Shown: in pieces, positions 51,313 through 60,549 of the stretch | Layout of the letters: each line of letters opens with the position of its first letter | Numbering within the stretch: position 1 is the first letter of the stretch | NCBI RefSeq assembly: GCF_001439695.1 | Contig: NZ_JYLL01000026.1 | Coordinates: 1-64,000, forward strand | Length of the DNA stretch: 64,000 bases | Direction of reading: 5' to 3' | Source: Pseudomonas veronii | GTDB taxonomy: Bacteria > Pseudomonadota > Gammaproteobacteria > Pseudomonadales > Pseudomonadaceae | The notes under the pieces: generated by a model | The model's database searches: none | Seen by the model: only the letters and a program-made list of their open reading frames with translations | What the model was told of the DNA's origin: nothing | Program-made: the position numbers and the translations under genes

Positions 51313-52656
51313 TTACAGAATGCGATACAACAACCGCTCGATCCGCACGCGGCTGACGCGGCGCAGGAACTTGCCGACTGCCTGCGGGTAATCCACCAGG
51401 GTCTGCAACTGCTGATAACCTTCGATGCGCGTGGTGTGCTGGAAAATCTGCGCCAGCTCGGTGCGCCGGGGTTCCAGCCACTCGCTCTTGGGGTCATCGA
51501 TCAGCAAGGCGTTTTCCAGGTCAAGGCGGAACGCGCGTGGGTTGAGGTTGTTGCCGGTCAGCAACGTATAACGCTGGTCGACCCACATGCCTTTGAGGTG
51601 GTAGGTGTTGTCGCCGTCGCGCCACAGGTGCAGGTTCAATTGGCCGCTGTCGATCATCGGCTGATGGCGCTTGGCAAAGCGGCGCAGGCTGATTTCGTAG
51701 AGGTACGGCAAGGCCGCGATCACCTTGAACGGCTCGCTGGGCGAAATGTAGAAGTCGTTGGCGGTCTTGTCGCCGACAATGATGTCGATCTTCACCCCGC
51801 GCGCCAGGGCGCGGTTGATTTCCCGGGTCACCGGCAGCGGCAGGTTGAAGTATGGCGTGCAAATGGTCAGTTGATGCTGGGCGCTGGCGATCAGTTCGAG
51901 GATCACCCGGCTCAGGGGGTTGTTCTTACCGACACCGAGCAAGGGGCTGACAGACAGGTGGCCGTTGGGCAACTGGCCGCTGGTGGTGTCGTAGGCCGCG
52001 TGCTTGAGGCGGCTGCGCAGGTCGCCGATATCGTTGCGCAAGCTGCGGGTCGTCGGCGGGTTGGGCAAGTCGAGGCGATGCACGGCCTTGGAGGCCATCA
52101 GCCCGTGCTCCACCAGGTGTTGCATCGAATCCGCCAGCGGTGCGCTGTGGATCAGGTGGTAACGGTCGAAACGGTACTTGTCGAATTTGTGCAAATACAC
52201 GTTGTTCAGGCTGGCGCCGCTGTACAGCACGCTGTCGTCGATCACAAAGCCCTTGAGGTGCAACACGCCGAACAGTTCGCGGGTCTGCACCGGCACGCCG
52301 TAGACCGGCACCTCGGTGGCATGGCTTTGGGTCATGGCCTGGTACCAGGCGCTGTTGCCCGGCTGTTTACCGGCGCCGATCAACCCGCGCTGGGCGCGCA
52401 GCCAATCGACCAGCACCACGATGTCCAGCTCCGGGCGTGCGGCTTTGGCGGCGTGCAAGGCGTCGTAGATCTCCTGCCCCGCCTCGTCCTGCTGCAAGTA
52501 CAGCGCGACGATATAGATGCGTTGGGTAGCCTGGGAAATTTTCTCCAGCAGGCAACGACGAAACGCAGCGGCGCCGGACAGCACCTCAATCGCCTCGGTG
52601 GAGAGTGGGAAAGCGCGCAGTTTGGGCAACAGAGAACGTTTGAAGAACGACGGCAT
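51313..52656 (-). CDS. pssA: CDP-diacylglycerol-serine O-phosphatidyltransferase, PLD type
   Basis: The 447-residue protein has two phospholipase-D motifs, LHLKGFVIDDSVLYSGASLN near residue 133 and YHLKGMWVDQRYTLLTGNNL near 352, as in class I PssA of E. coli. It makes phosphatidylserine from CDP-diacylglycerol at the inner membrane face. The length (451 in E. coli) fits. It stands alone here. Confidence 0.9.
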   Translation of the reverse strand: MPSFFKRSLLPKLRAFPLSTEAIEVLSGAAAFRRCLLEKISQATQRIYIVALYLQQDEAGQEIYDALHAAKAARPELDIVVLVDWLRAQRGLIGAGKQPGNSAWYQAMTQSHATEVPVYGVPVQTRELFGVLHLKGFVIDDSVLYSGASLNNVYLHKFDKYRFDRYHLIHSAPLADSMQHLVEHGLMASKAVHRLDLPNPPTTRSLRNDIGDLRSRLKHAAYDTTSGQLPNGHLSVSPLLGVGKNNPLSRVILELIASAQHQLTICTPYFNLPLPVTREINRALARGVKIDIIVGDKTANDFYISPSEPFKVIAALPYLYEISLRRFAKRHQPMIDSGQLNLHLWRDGDNTYHLKGMWVDQRYTLLTGNNLNPRAFRLDLENALLIDDPKSEWLEPRRTELAQIFQHTTRIEGYQQLQTLVDYPQAVGKFLRRVSRVRIERLLYRIL

Positions 52657-52754
52657 AAGGCTCGCAATGGGTCGAATCCGAAGAGGCCCAGAGCTTACAC
52701 CATGGGGGTGCTCAGGTCTCGTTGCCAGTCAGTGAAAAACCTTGTTGCGAAAGA

Positions 52755-52768
52755 AGAACGATCGTTCT
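52755..52768. promoter_or_regulatory. Palindromic operator of the TetR gene
   Basis: AGAACGATCGTTCT is a perfect 14-base palindrome located 13-26 bases before the tetR start, over its promoter. The motif resembles operators of TetR-family repressors that control themselves. Confidence 0.7.
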
Positions 52769-52780
52769 ACTGTATGACAC

Positions 52781-53332
52781 ATGAACGATATTACCCGCGA
52801 CATTATCCTCGACGTCACCGAGAAGCTGATCTATCGCCACGGCATCGCCGCCACTGGCATGGACTTCCTGGTGAAAACCGCCGGTGTCTCCCGAAAGAGC
52901 ATCTACCGCTATTTCGCCAATAAGGACGAACTGGTGATCGCGGCCCTGCAACGTCGCGACGCGCGCTGGATGCACTGGCTGCGGGCCGAGGTGGAACGCC
53001 GTGAAGACAGCGGCGAGCGCCTGCTCGCCGTGTTCGACGCGCTCAAGGCCTGGTTCGGTTCGGCGGACTTTCGCGGCTGCGCATTCATCAACACCAGCGG
53101 CGAAACCGGCGACCCGCAAGCCCCGGTACGCCTGCTGGCGAAGGCGCATAAACACAAACTCTTCGAGTACCTGCTCGAACTGTGTCAAGCCCATGGCACG
53201 CCCGAGCCGCAACGGCAGGCCGCGCAACTGCTGATCCTGATCGATGGCGCCATTACCGTGGCCCTGGTGACGGGCGATGCCACCGCGGCGGATACGGCGC
53301 AATCCATGGCACGAACGTTATTGGGGCTTTAA
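52781..53332 (+). CDS. TetR-family transcriptional regulator
   Basis: The 183-residue protein has the TetR helix-turn-helix (IAATGMDFLVKTAGVSRKSIYRYFANKDELV, residues 22-52) and a C-terminal domain with FRGCAFINTSGE. It is followed after 54 bases by a DUF1348 gene, which it probably regulates along with itself through the palindrome upstream. Such pairs respond to small electrophiles in some bacteria. Confidence 0.9.
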   Translation: MNDITRDIILDVTEKLIYRHGIAATGMDFLVKTAGVSRKSIYRYFANKDELVIAALQRRDARWMHWLRAEVERREDSGERLLAVFDALKAWFGSADFRGCAFINTSGETGDPQAPVRLLAKAHKHKLFEYLLELCQAHGTPEPQRQAAQLLILIDGAITVALVTGDATAADTAQSMARTLLGL

Positions 53333-53386
53333 CCCCACAGGCATCGCAACTTTCGATCAACCCTTATTGTTTTAAGGAGCCGCCCA

Positions 53387-53866
53387 ATGTCATCCCCTGC
53401 AGAAACCCGCCCACCCCTGCCGCCGTTTACCCGCGAGTCGGCCATCGAAAAAGTCCGCCTGGCCGAAGACGGCTGGAACTCCCGCGACCCGCATCGGGTG
53501 TCCCTGGCCTACACCCTGGACACCAAATGGCGTAACCGCGCTGAATTCGCCTACAACCGCGAACAAGCCAAAGACTTCCTCAGCCGCAAATGGGCCAAGG
53601 AGTTGGATTACCGGTTGATCAAGGAGTTGTGGGCGTTCAGCGATAACCGTATCGCGGTGCGCTATGCCTATGAGTGGCACGACGACTCGGGTAACTGGTT
53701 CCGTTCCTACGGCAACGAAAACTGGGAGTTTGACCAGCACGGCCTGATGGCCAACCGTTTTGCCTGCATCAACGACATGCCGATCAAGGACAGCGAGCGC
53801 AAGTTCCATTGGCCGCTGGGGCGGCGTCCGGACGATCATCCGGGGCTGTCGGAGTTGGGACTCTAG
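53387..53866 (+). CDS. DUF1348 (NTF2-like) protein
   Basis: The 159-residue protein has the DUF1348 pattern: EDGWNSRDPHRVSLAYT, WRNRAEF, FLSRKWAKELDYRLIKELWAF and NDMPIKDSERKFHWPLGRRP. It is a small cytoplasmic NTF2-fold protein, nearly always beside a TetR gene. The enzyme activity is unknown. A strong GGAG precedes the start. Confidence 0.88.
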   Translation: MSSPAETRPPLPPFTRESAIEKVRLAEDGWNSRDPHRVSLAYTLDTKWRNRAEFAYNREQAKDFLSRKWAKELDYRLIKELWAFSDNRIAVRYAYEWHDDSGNWFRSYGNENWEFDQHGLMANRFACINDMPIKDSERKFHWPLGRRPDDHPGLSELGL

Positions 53867-53871
53867 CCTGT

Positions 53872-53896
53872 AGCCGCAAGCGTGAAGCTTGCGGCT
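53872..53896. terminator. Bidirectional hairpin between convergent genes
   Basis: AGCCGCAAGC-GTGAA-GCTTGCGGCT is a perfect ten-base-pair stem between the ends of the DUF1348 gene and the sugar dehydrogenase gene. Confidence 0.75.
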
Positions 53897-53902
53897 TATT
53901 GC

Positions 53903-55060
53903 TCAATCCTGGTTCAAACCCACTCGGTACAACACCCCATCATCCTCATCGGTCAACACATACAAAAAGCCATCCGGCCCTTGCCGCACGTCGCGAATTC
54001 GCGCATTCAAGCCGCCGAGCAAGCGTTCCTCATGGATCGCCTTGTCGCCGTCGAACTGCAGGCGAATCAGCTCCCGGCTGGCCAGGGCGCCAATGAACAG
54101 ATTGTGTTGCCATGCCTGGAAGCGGTCGGCATCGTAGAATGCCATGCCGCTGATCGCTGGGGATTTCTCCCACACATGGTGCGGCGCCACAGTACCGTCC
54201 ACCACCTTGCCCTTGGCCTCGGGGATCGGTGTCAGCGAATAGTTGATGCCATGAGTCGCCATGGGCCAGCCGTAGTTCTTGCCGCGTTCGATGATGTTGA
54301 TTTCATCTCCGCCACGCGGCCCGTGCTCGTTTTCCCAGAGCGTGCCGTTCCATGGGTTCAACGCCAGGCCCTGCGGATTGCGCTGGCCGTAGGACCAGAT
54401 TTCGGGGCGCACGCCCGGTTGCCCGACAAAGGGGTTGTCATCCGGCACGCGGCCGTCCGGGTAGATCCGCACCACCTTGCCTTGCAGCTTGTCGAGGTCC
54501 TGGGCGGTGGGCCGGTCGTTGTTTTCACCCAGGGTGACGAACAGGTAGCCGTCGCGGTCAAAGGCCAGGCGCGAGCCGAAATGATTGCCGGTGGAGAGCT
54601 TGGGCTCCTGGCGCAGGATCACCTTGAAGTCGCGCAAACCGCTCAGGTCATCCGCCAACCGCCCGCGACCGACCGCAGTGCCGGCTGTGCCGCCCTTGCC
54701 GCCGCCTTCGGCATATGACAAGTACACCAGGCGGTCCTGCTTGAAGTCCGGCGACAGCACCACATCGAGCAAACCACCCTGGCCCTTGGCCCAGACCTCA
54801 GGCACGCCGGTCAGCGGCGCCGACAATTTGCCATCCGGGCTGACGACCCGCAGGTGGCCGGGACGCTCGGTGACGAGGTAGCCCTGTTTGTCCGGTAAAA
54901 ACGCCACGGCCCACGGATGATCCAGGCCTTTGGCGATCGGCGTGGCGCTGATGCTGCCTTGTTCGCTGGGAAACTGCTGGGCTTCGGCAGCATACAGCGT
55001 TGTCAGCGGCAATAAGGCGCTTGCGCAACATGCGGCAAGCAGGGTTTTGCGTAGAGACAT
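53903..55060 (-). CDS. PQQ-dependent aldose sugar dehydrogenase (YliI/Asd-like)
   Basis: The 385-residue protein has a Sec signal peptide (cleavage near LYAAEA, about 25), the catalytic-base histidine region GLDHPWAVAF and the beta-propeller segments GNHFGSRLAFDRDGYLFVTLGE, GQRNPQGLALNPWNG and NEHGPRGGDEIN. These match soluble aldose dehydrogenases that oxidise sugars in the periplasm using PQQ and calcium. It precedes a small secreted-protein gene in the reverse direction and ends at a shared hairpin. Confidence 0.9.
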   Translation of the reverse strand: MSLRKTLLAACCASALLPLTTLYAAEAQQFPSEQGSISATPIAKGLDHPWAVAFLPDKQGYLVTERPGHLRVVSPDGKLSAPLTGVPEVWAKGQGGLLDVVLSPDFKQDRLVYLSYAEGGGKGGTAGTAVGRGRLADDLSGLRDFKVILRQEPKLSTGNHFGSRLAFDRDGYLFVTLGENNDRPTAQDLDKLQGKVVRIYPDGRVPDDNPFVGQPGVRPEIWSYGQRNPQGLALNPWNGTLWENEHGPRGGDEINIIERGKNYGWPMATHGINYSLTPIPEAKGKVVDGTVAPHHVWEKSPAISGMAFYDADRFQAWQHNLFIGALASRELIRLQFDGDKAIHEERLLGGLNARIRDVRQGPDGFLYVLTDEDDGVLYRVGLNQD

Positions 55061-55082
55061 AAGACGGGGTCCTTACCGGCGC

Positions 55083-55400
55083 TCAAGGCCGGCGATTGCC
55101 GTTGGCGTCAACCGTGGGGGCTTTGATTTCCGTCGCCGGGCGGCTGGGCGCAGCCTGGCGTTGCGGATAGCGATTGCCGATGCCGCCGTTTTCCAGGGTC
55201 GGCGTGCGCGTGGTCGGCCCGGTCTGGATGCCGCGAATCGCCGGCGCATTGGGCTGGGTGCCCTGCATACTGTTGGGATTGGCCCGGTGGATCGGGCTAT
55301 TGTTGGCGTCATTGCTGCCGGGCAGGTTTTGCGCCTGGGCACTGGCGCAAAGTGCCAGGCCTAGCGCCAACGCTGCAAGATGTCGCACACAGGTGATCAT
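55083..55400 (-). CDS. Small secreted hypothetical protein
   Basis: The 105-residue protein has a clear signal peptide (ALALGLALCASAQA-QN, cleavage at about 23) and a mature part rich in Asn, Pro, Thr and Arg with no hydrophobic core. It probably remains in the periplasm, but I do not recognise the family. The ATG has AGAGGC upstream. It lies 22 bases before the sugar dehydrogenase gene and may be co-transcribed. Confidence 0.7.
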   Translation of the reverse strand: MITCVRHLAALALGLALCASAQAQNLPGSNDANNSPIHRANPNSMQGTQPNAPAIRGIQTGPTTRTPTLENGGIGNRYPQRQAAPSRPATEIKAPTVDANGNRRP

Positions 55401-55612
55401 GACAAAGCCTCTTGGGACGAGGAGTACGTGCTTTCGATACCACGCTACGCTTTGGGTTCGCCTTTGGTAACTAAATAGTTTCTCATCAGATGTAACACGT
55501 TCTGTCCGAGCATCCGCGCACCGCAACTTCCACGCCCGCGATCGCACGGGTGCAAGGTGTGTAAAAAGCCAGCGAAAAGGCCTCTTGAGCCGACCAAGGT
55601 AGGGAGCACGAT

Positions 55613-57118
55613 ATGGCAAAGCCCCTGAGCGAATACAACCGCAAACGCGACTTCAAGATCACCGCCGAACCTTCCGGCGCCGCGTCGGGCGCGCAGCGCA
55701 ATGCATCGGCGCTGACGTTCGTGATCCAGAAGCACGACGCACGCAATCTGCACTACGACTTGCGCCTTGAGCTCGATGGCGTGCTCAAGAGCTGGGCGGT
55801 GCCCAAGGGCCCCAGCCTCGACCCCAGCCAGAAACGCCTGGCGGTGCAAGTCGAAGACCACCCCTTGAGCTACGGCAGTTTCGAAGGCCGCATTCCGGCC
55901 GGCCAATACGGCGCCGGCGATGTGATCGTCTGGGACCGTGGCATTTGGCACCCCCACGACGATCCACAAACCGCCTACGCCGCCGGCAAACTGGAATTCA
56001 CCCTGGCCGGCGAAAAACTCTCAGGCGATTGGGCCTTGGTACGCACCCACCTCAAAGGCAGCGGCGACAAGGAACGGTGGCTGCTGATCAAGGAAAACGA
56101 CCGGCACGCCCGCCCGGCCAGCGACTACGACATCACCGAAGCCCAGCCGCAAAGCGTGCTCAGCGGTGCCTGCGTGGGGAACGCCAGGCCCACGCCCGCG
56201 CCGCAAAAGACCGCCGCGTCGGTCACCCTCGCCGGTGTGCAGATCACCCATGCCGAACGCGTCATCGATCTCGCCAGCGGCACCCGCAAGCTGCAACTGG
56301 CGCAGTTTTACCAGAGCATCAGCGAATGGCTGCTGCCCTTCCTGCGTCACCGCCCCGTTTCCTTGCTGAGGGCGCCGGAGGGCATCGACGGCGAGCAATT
56401 TTTCCAGAAGCACTCGGAGCACCTGGCGATTCCCCATATCAAGCAACTGGACCAGCGCCTGGACCCTGACCATGCGCGCCTGATGCAGATCGACAGCCTC
56501 GCCGGCCTGATCGGTGCGGTGCAAATGGGTACCGTCGAACTGCACACCTGGGGTGCCACCTCGGACAAGATCGAAACCCCGGACCTGTTCGTCCTCGACC
56601 TCGACCCCGATCCGGCCCTGCCGTGGAAAGCCATGCTGGAGGCGGCGCAGTTGACCTTGTCGGTGCTCGACGAGTTGGGCCTGCAAGCCTTCGTCAAGAC
56701 CAGCGGCGGCAAAGGCCTGCACCTGATGATCCCGCTGGCGCGCCGCGATGATTGGGCCACCGTGAAAGCCTTCGCCAAAGCGATCGCCCAGTTCATGACC
56801 CAACGCCTGCCGGAACGCTTCACCGCCACCTCCGGGCTGAAGAATCGACAGGGCAAGATCTTCATCGATTACCTGCGTAACGCGCGCGGTGCCAGTACGG
56901 TGGCGGCCTATTCAGTGCGCGCACGCCCCGGCCTGCCGGTGTCGGTGCCGGTCAGTCGCGAGGAGTTGAAGGGGTTGCGCGGTGCCCAGCAGTGGACGGT
57001 CGCCAACCTGCAACAGCGGTTGCAGGGTTTGAAGGGCGACCCGTGGGCCGGTTATGCCAACAGGCAAAGGCTCAGCAAACAGATGTGGGACACGTTGGGC
57101 GCGACGCCACCGCAGTGA
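55613..57118 (+). CDS. LigD-type protein with phosphoesterase and polymerase domains but no ligase domain
   Basis: The 501-residue protein joins a LigD 3'-phosphoesterase domain (residues 30-165; His41, His47, Asp49, Arg51 and His83 match the catalytic set) to a LigD polymerase/primase domain (residues 205-501; metal-binding DLFVLDLDPDP and TSGGKGLHL). Full Pseudomonas LigD proteins are over 800 residues with an ATP-dependent ligase domain between these two; here only a 30-residue linker (about 165-200) remains. The frame is open throughout, so it is a clean domain loss or a distinct architecture, not a frameshift. No Ku gene lies nearby. Confidence 0.88.
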   Translation: MAKPLSEYNRKRDFKITAEPSGAASGAQRNASALTFVIQKHDARNLHYDLRLELDGVLKSWAVPKGPSLDPSQKRLAVQVEDHPLSYGSFEGRIPAGQYGAGDVIVWDRGIWHPHDDPQTAYAAGKLEFTLAGEKLSGDWALVRTHLKGSGDKERWLLIKENDRHARPASDYDITEAQPQSVLSGACVGNARPTPAPQKTAASVTLAGVQITHAERVIDLASGTRKLQLAQFYQSISEWLLPFLRHRPVSLLRAPEGIDGEQFFQKHSEHLAIPHIKQLDQRLDPDHARLMQIDSLAGLIGAVQMGTVELHTWGATSDKIETPDLFVLDLDPDPALPWKAMLEAAQLTLSVLDELGLQAFVKTSGGKGLHLMIPLARRDDWATVKAFAKAIAQFMTQRLPERFTATSGLKNRQGKIFIDYLRNARGASTVAAYSVRARPGLPVSVPVSREELKGLRGAQQWTVANLQQRLQGLKGDPWAGYANRQRLSKQMWDTLGATPPQ

Positions 57119-57136
57119 GTCGCGCCACGTCGAGGT

Positions 57137-58036
57137 TCAGATCAGGATGAAGATCAGCGCAAGCACCGCGAAGATCGCCCACTTTTCCAGGTAGTAGCGC
57201 GTGCGGTTACGCTTCTTGAGTTCCTTGCCGCGCAGGCGGATTTTGTACAAGCGGCTAAACGCACGGTTCAGCCCGCCGGTCTTGTCGCCCGCGTCGTTCG
57301 GCGCGCCGGCGGCGGCCATCACCGTGCGGCTGAACCAGCGGTTGAACGCGGCCGCCCAGCGGTACTTCATCGGCCGCTCGACGTCACAGAACAGAATGAT
57401 GCGGTTCTTCTGGGTGGCGTTTTCTGCGTAGTGGATATAGGTCTCGTCGAACATCACCGGTTCGCCGTCGCGCCAGGAGTAGTTCTCGCCGTCCACATTG
57501 ATGTAGCACCCCGGATCGTTGGGGGTATCCAGGCCCAAGTGGTAGCGATAGGAACCGGCGTAAGGGTCGCGGTGGCGCACCAGCTTGGAGCCCGGCGGCA
57601 ACTCGGCGAACATCGCGGCCTTGACCGAGCCGATGCTCTGCAGCAACTCGGTGGTGCGCGGGCACAGCTTCATCGCCGAGGGGTGGCTGTCGCCATACCA
57701 TTTCAGGTAGAAGCGCTTCCAACCCGACTTGAAGAACGAGTTGAAACCAACGTCGTCGTATTGGTCCGAACGCTTGATCGCGCCCGCCTGCATCAGGGTA
57801 TGGGCTTCCTGGCGGATTTCTTCCCAATGCTCCTGCAGTGGGCTCAGGTCCGGGAAGTCGCTGGGTGAGAGATACGGTCGGCTGGGTAGCTTGGAGAACA
57901 GGTAGAGAAAGCAGTTGATCGGCGCCAGGAACGTAGAGTGATCGCTGAGCTGGCGTCTCAGTTTATGCCGCACCCGGCCACGCAGGTGGACATACGCAAT
58001 AGAGGCAACGTAGAGGAAAACAATAATGAGTTTCAA
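57137..58036 (-). CDS. lpxO: Lipid A/aspartyl-type beta-hydroxylase (LpxO-like)
   Basis: The 299-residue protein has an N-terminal membrane anchor (MKLIIVFLYVASIAYVHL), the Fe(II)/2-oxoglutarate hydroxylase motif HRDPYAGSYRYHLGL with the second histidine in DETYIHYAEN, and a C-terminal hydrophobic anchor WAIFAVLALIFILI. The start and the region LSDHSTFLAPINCFLYLFS read like Pseudomonas LpxO, which adds a 2-hydroxyl to lipid A acyl chains. Confidence 0.87.
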   Translation of the reverse strand: MKLIIVFLYVASIAYVHLRGRVRHKLRRQLSDHSTFLAPINCFLYLFSKLPSRPYLSPSDFPDLSPLQEHWEEIRQEAHTLMQAGAIKRSDQYDDVGFNSFFKSGWKRFYLKWYGDSHPSAMKLCPRTTELLQSIGSVKAAMFAELPPGSKLVRHRDPYAGSYRYHLGLDTPNDPGCYINVDGENYSWRDGEPVMFDETYIHYAENATQKNRIILFCDVERPMKYRWAAAFNRWFSRTVMAAAGAPNDAGDKTGGLNRAFSRLYKIRLRGKELKKRNRTRYYLEKWAIFAVLALIFILI

Positions 58037-58260
58037 TGGATTTCGTCACAAGTCAGGAGAAAACAGGCTGCTCCTGCGGGCCCACGACGGCCGAGGTTGG
58101 ATAGCAGCACATGAAATCACAATTCACATATAGGCGGCACGACCGGCGGATAGCCCTTCGGTTCATAACCATCGCCCGATATTTAGCCACAATTTGTAAC
58201 TAAAGGTTAACTAAGAATTGTGAAAAGCTGTCCACTGATTGTAATTGGAGGGGGGCACGG

Positions 58261-58282
58261 GGGCTTGTCATGGGACAAGCCC
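58261..58282. terminator. Hairpin downstream of wzz
   Basis: GGGCTTGTC-ATGG-GACAAGCCC is a perfect nine-base-pair stem, about 15 bases after the wzz stop on the minus strand. A T run is missing on that side. Confidence 0.6.
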
Positions 58283-58296
58283 TTGCGCATTAAACG

Positions 58297-59640
58297 TTAC
58301 AGCAGCGGCTGATCATCCTTGCGCTCACGCCGGGAAAAGCGCCCGTCGTCCAAGCTCGAATAAGGCACGGTTTCGCGCCGGGTCAGCACAAAATGGCGGA
58401 CCAGTGCGACGAACAAGCCGAGGATCAACCCCGCGACCAGGCTCAAGGCGATCACCAGGGCTTTTTTCGGTTTGATCGGCGCCAGTGGCTCCTGGGCGCG
58501 GCGGTCGACGGTGACCAGCTTGAGGTTGCTCATGTCGATGTTGAGGTTACGCAAGCGCGCAACTTCAGCACGAAGCGGTTCAACATCCTGCAGGAAGATG
58601 TCTTCATTCCCACGCTTGCGCAGCACTTCAACCTCACGGTTGACCTCCAGCAGTTGCAACTCCTTGCCGATCTCGGCGACGCGAGGGTTGGTAAAGTCGT
58701 CGCTGGTCCGCTGTTGTAGCGCAACGCGCTCGGCCTCCAGGGCCTCGGTGCCGAGGAAGTAAAGCGGGATTTTCTGGTTGTTGACCTCGGTACGCATCAC
58801 CTGGCTCGAACCGCCTCGTGCGGCATCCGCCATGGACGATGGCGTGGTCGGCGTTTTGATACCCATGGACTTGGCGATGGCAATGGCTTCCGACAGCTCT
58901 GCCAGGCGGTTGGTACGCTCCATTTTCATCTGCAGGCGCAGGGCACTGAGTTCATCTTGCAACTGGGCGCGCTTGAGTCGGTCATCTTCCAACAGCTTGG
59001 CGATCTTCGATTCCTTATCGGTATCGTAGTTGGCGCGCGCAGCGTCGATCTTGCCTTTGAGTTCATTCAGGCGGTTGTTGACGATCACCTTGAGGTCCGC
59101 ACCGACTTGTTCGCGCTCCGCCGCAATGGCGTAGTCGACAAAGCCGTTCAGAATCGTCACACCGTCCACATCGCTCGGGTACTGCAACTCCAGGCGGATA
59201 TAACTGCTCAACGAGTCTGACTTTTTCGGGTCTGGCAGAATCAAGTTGACCGAGTTGCGGTTGAAGTCTTCAAAACTCTGCTCCAGGCTTTGCCCAGGCT
59301 TCTGGAACGCAGTGAACAATTGCTCATGGGATCTGAAAAAGCCCAGCCTCGCCTCATAAGAGTCCAACTGCGCGCCCACCTTCGACAACGCATCGGCCGG
59401 TGGCAACTTGTAGACTTCGGAACGGTTCAATGCATCCAGTTCATTGATCGCCGCCGGGCGCAAGACACTGCTGACCTCATATGTCCGCGGCGCCAGGAAG
59501 GCATAGCCGACGCCGAGCACGCCCGCCAGAATCGTACACCCCACTACCAGTTTTTTTTGCTGCCAAATCGAGTGGAACAGTTCAAGCAGGTCAATTTCGT
59601 CTGAAGAGCTAGAAACAGTATGCGGGGAAGTTCGATTCAA
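58297..59640 (-). CDS. wzz: Wzz-type chain-length determinant protein
   Basis: The 447-residue protein has two membrane segments (LVVGCTILAGVLGVGYAFLAP near 32 and ALVIALSLVAGLILGLFVAL near 400) around a long periplasmic helical domain with coiled-coil stretches, and the proline-rich LAPIKPKKALV motif before the second helix. It is longer than classical O-antigen Wzz, like Pseudomonas Wzz2 forms. It sets the length of O-antigen chains made by Wzy. No other O-antigen genes are in the window. Confidence 0.88.
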   Translation of the reverse strand: MNRTSPHTVSSSSDEIDLLELFHSIWQQKKLVVGCTILAGVLGVGYAFLAPRTYEVSSVLRPAAINELDALNRSEVYKLPPADALSKVGAQLDSYEARLGFFRSHEQLFTAFQKPGQSLEQSFEDFNRNSVNLILPDPKKSDSLSSYIRLELQYPSDVDGVTILNGFVDYAIAAEREQVGADLKVIVNNRLNELKGKIDAARANYDTDKESKIAKLLEDDRLKRAQLQDELSALRLQMKMERTNRLAELSEAIAIAKSMGIKTPTTPSSMADAARGGSSQVMRTEVNNQKIPLYFLGTEALEAERVALQQRTSDDFTNPRVAEIGKELQLLEVNREVEVLRKRGNEDIFLQDVEPLRAEVARLRNLNIDMSNLKLVTVDRRAQEPLAPIKPKKALVIALSLVAGLILGLFVALVRHFVLTRRETVPYSSLDDGRFSRRERKDDQPLL

Positions 59641-60026
59641 AATGAAAGCACCTTAAAAATGATACTAAACGGCCATCACCGTCAAAAACCTGAATACCCC
59701 AGTAAAGAATCAGGGACAACGCCCTGAAGCCCACAGAGCAGGCTAACCAATCGCTATCTGACCACTCAGTCAGACGAAAAATCCCACGCTATTAAAGTTT
59801 GTTTCCCTTCATTCAAGCAATCATTGCCACTGGCGTTCATCAAGTAGGAATATTCTTGTCACAAGAGTAGTCAAAAGTTTGTTAAATAGCTGCTCTCACT
59901 CGAAAAAATCGCGATAAAAGCCTGATAACACGAAGCTTCCTACGGATAAACCTGTATATACCCGGCTTTTTCTGACCGTTCGGTCGCGCTATTCAGTGCT
60001 ATGCGCCTCAACAAAAAGGAATTTGT
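59641..60026. other. 386-base intergenic region between divergent genes
   Basis: The sequence is A/T-rich compared with its surroundings and holds the presumed promoters for wzz and the small gene at 60027. A palindrome GACCG-TT-CGGTC lies at 59974-59985, about 40 bases before the small gene, and looks like a TetR-type operator. I see no gene. Confidence 0.6.
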
Positions 60027-60413
60027 ATGACATCCATTTCCGACTCGGACTACCAAGCCCTGCAGGGCACATGGCAGCAGATCTCGCTCGAAGACAGCGG
60101 CGTGCTCAACCCGCCCGACGCCCACAGCGCCCCCGGTGCAATCACCACCATTACCGACGATCACTTTGAAGTGCTCACCGTTGATGGCGAACGACTACTG
60201 GCCGGCCGATTCTTCCTGGACAGCACCACCCATCCCAAAAGCATCACCTGGATCGATGCCATGGGGGATGACGCGGGCAAGCTGCTGCCGGCCAGCTACC
60301 GCCTGGAAGGAGACGAGTTCGTATTCATCGCGGCGGATGAAGGCATGCCGCGACCGTGTGTATTCAGCACCGGCCCCGGGCAGACAATGCGTACATTCGT
60401 GCGTCGATCCTGA
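60027..60413 (+). CDS. Small protein of the TIGR03067-like family
   Basis: The 128-residue protein has the pattern LQGTWQQISLEDSG, LLAGRFFLDSTTHPKSITWIDAMGDDAGK and LPASYRLEGDEFVFIAADEGMPRP, resembling the TIGR03067 group of cytoplasmic or periplasmic beta-barrel proteins of unknown function. There is no signal peptide. AAAGGAA precedes the ATG at normal spacing. Confidence 0.75.
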   Translation: MTSISDSDYQALQGTWQQISLEDSGVLNPPDAHSAPGAITTITDDHFEVLTVDGERLLAGRFFLDSTTHPKSITWIDAMGDDAGKLLPASYRLEGDEFVFIAADEGMPRPCVFSTGPGQTMRTFVRRS

Positions 60414-60506
60414 GCCCCGCGCCCATCTGAACTTGCGACGGGATTTTCACAAGGCATTCACCTTCCGGTCTATAGGGTGAAGCCTACCTACTCCAGTGAA
60501 TCCCTT

Positions 60507-60535
60507 AGCCCGCCTCCCCCGGCGGGCTTTTTTTT
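60507..60535 (+). terminator. Rho-independent terminator
   Basis: AGCCCGCC-TCCCCC-GGCGGGCT is a perfect eight-base-pair stem followed by a T run to 60535. It stands 94 bases after the stop of the preceding gene. Confidence 0.9.
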
Positions 60536-60549
60536 ACGCGCAAAACAGC

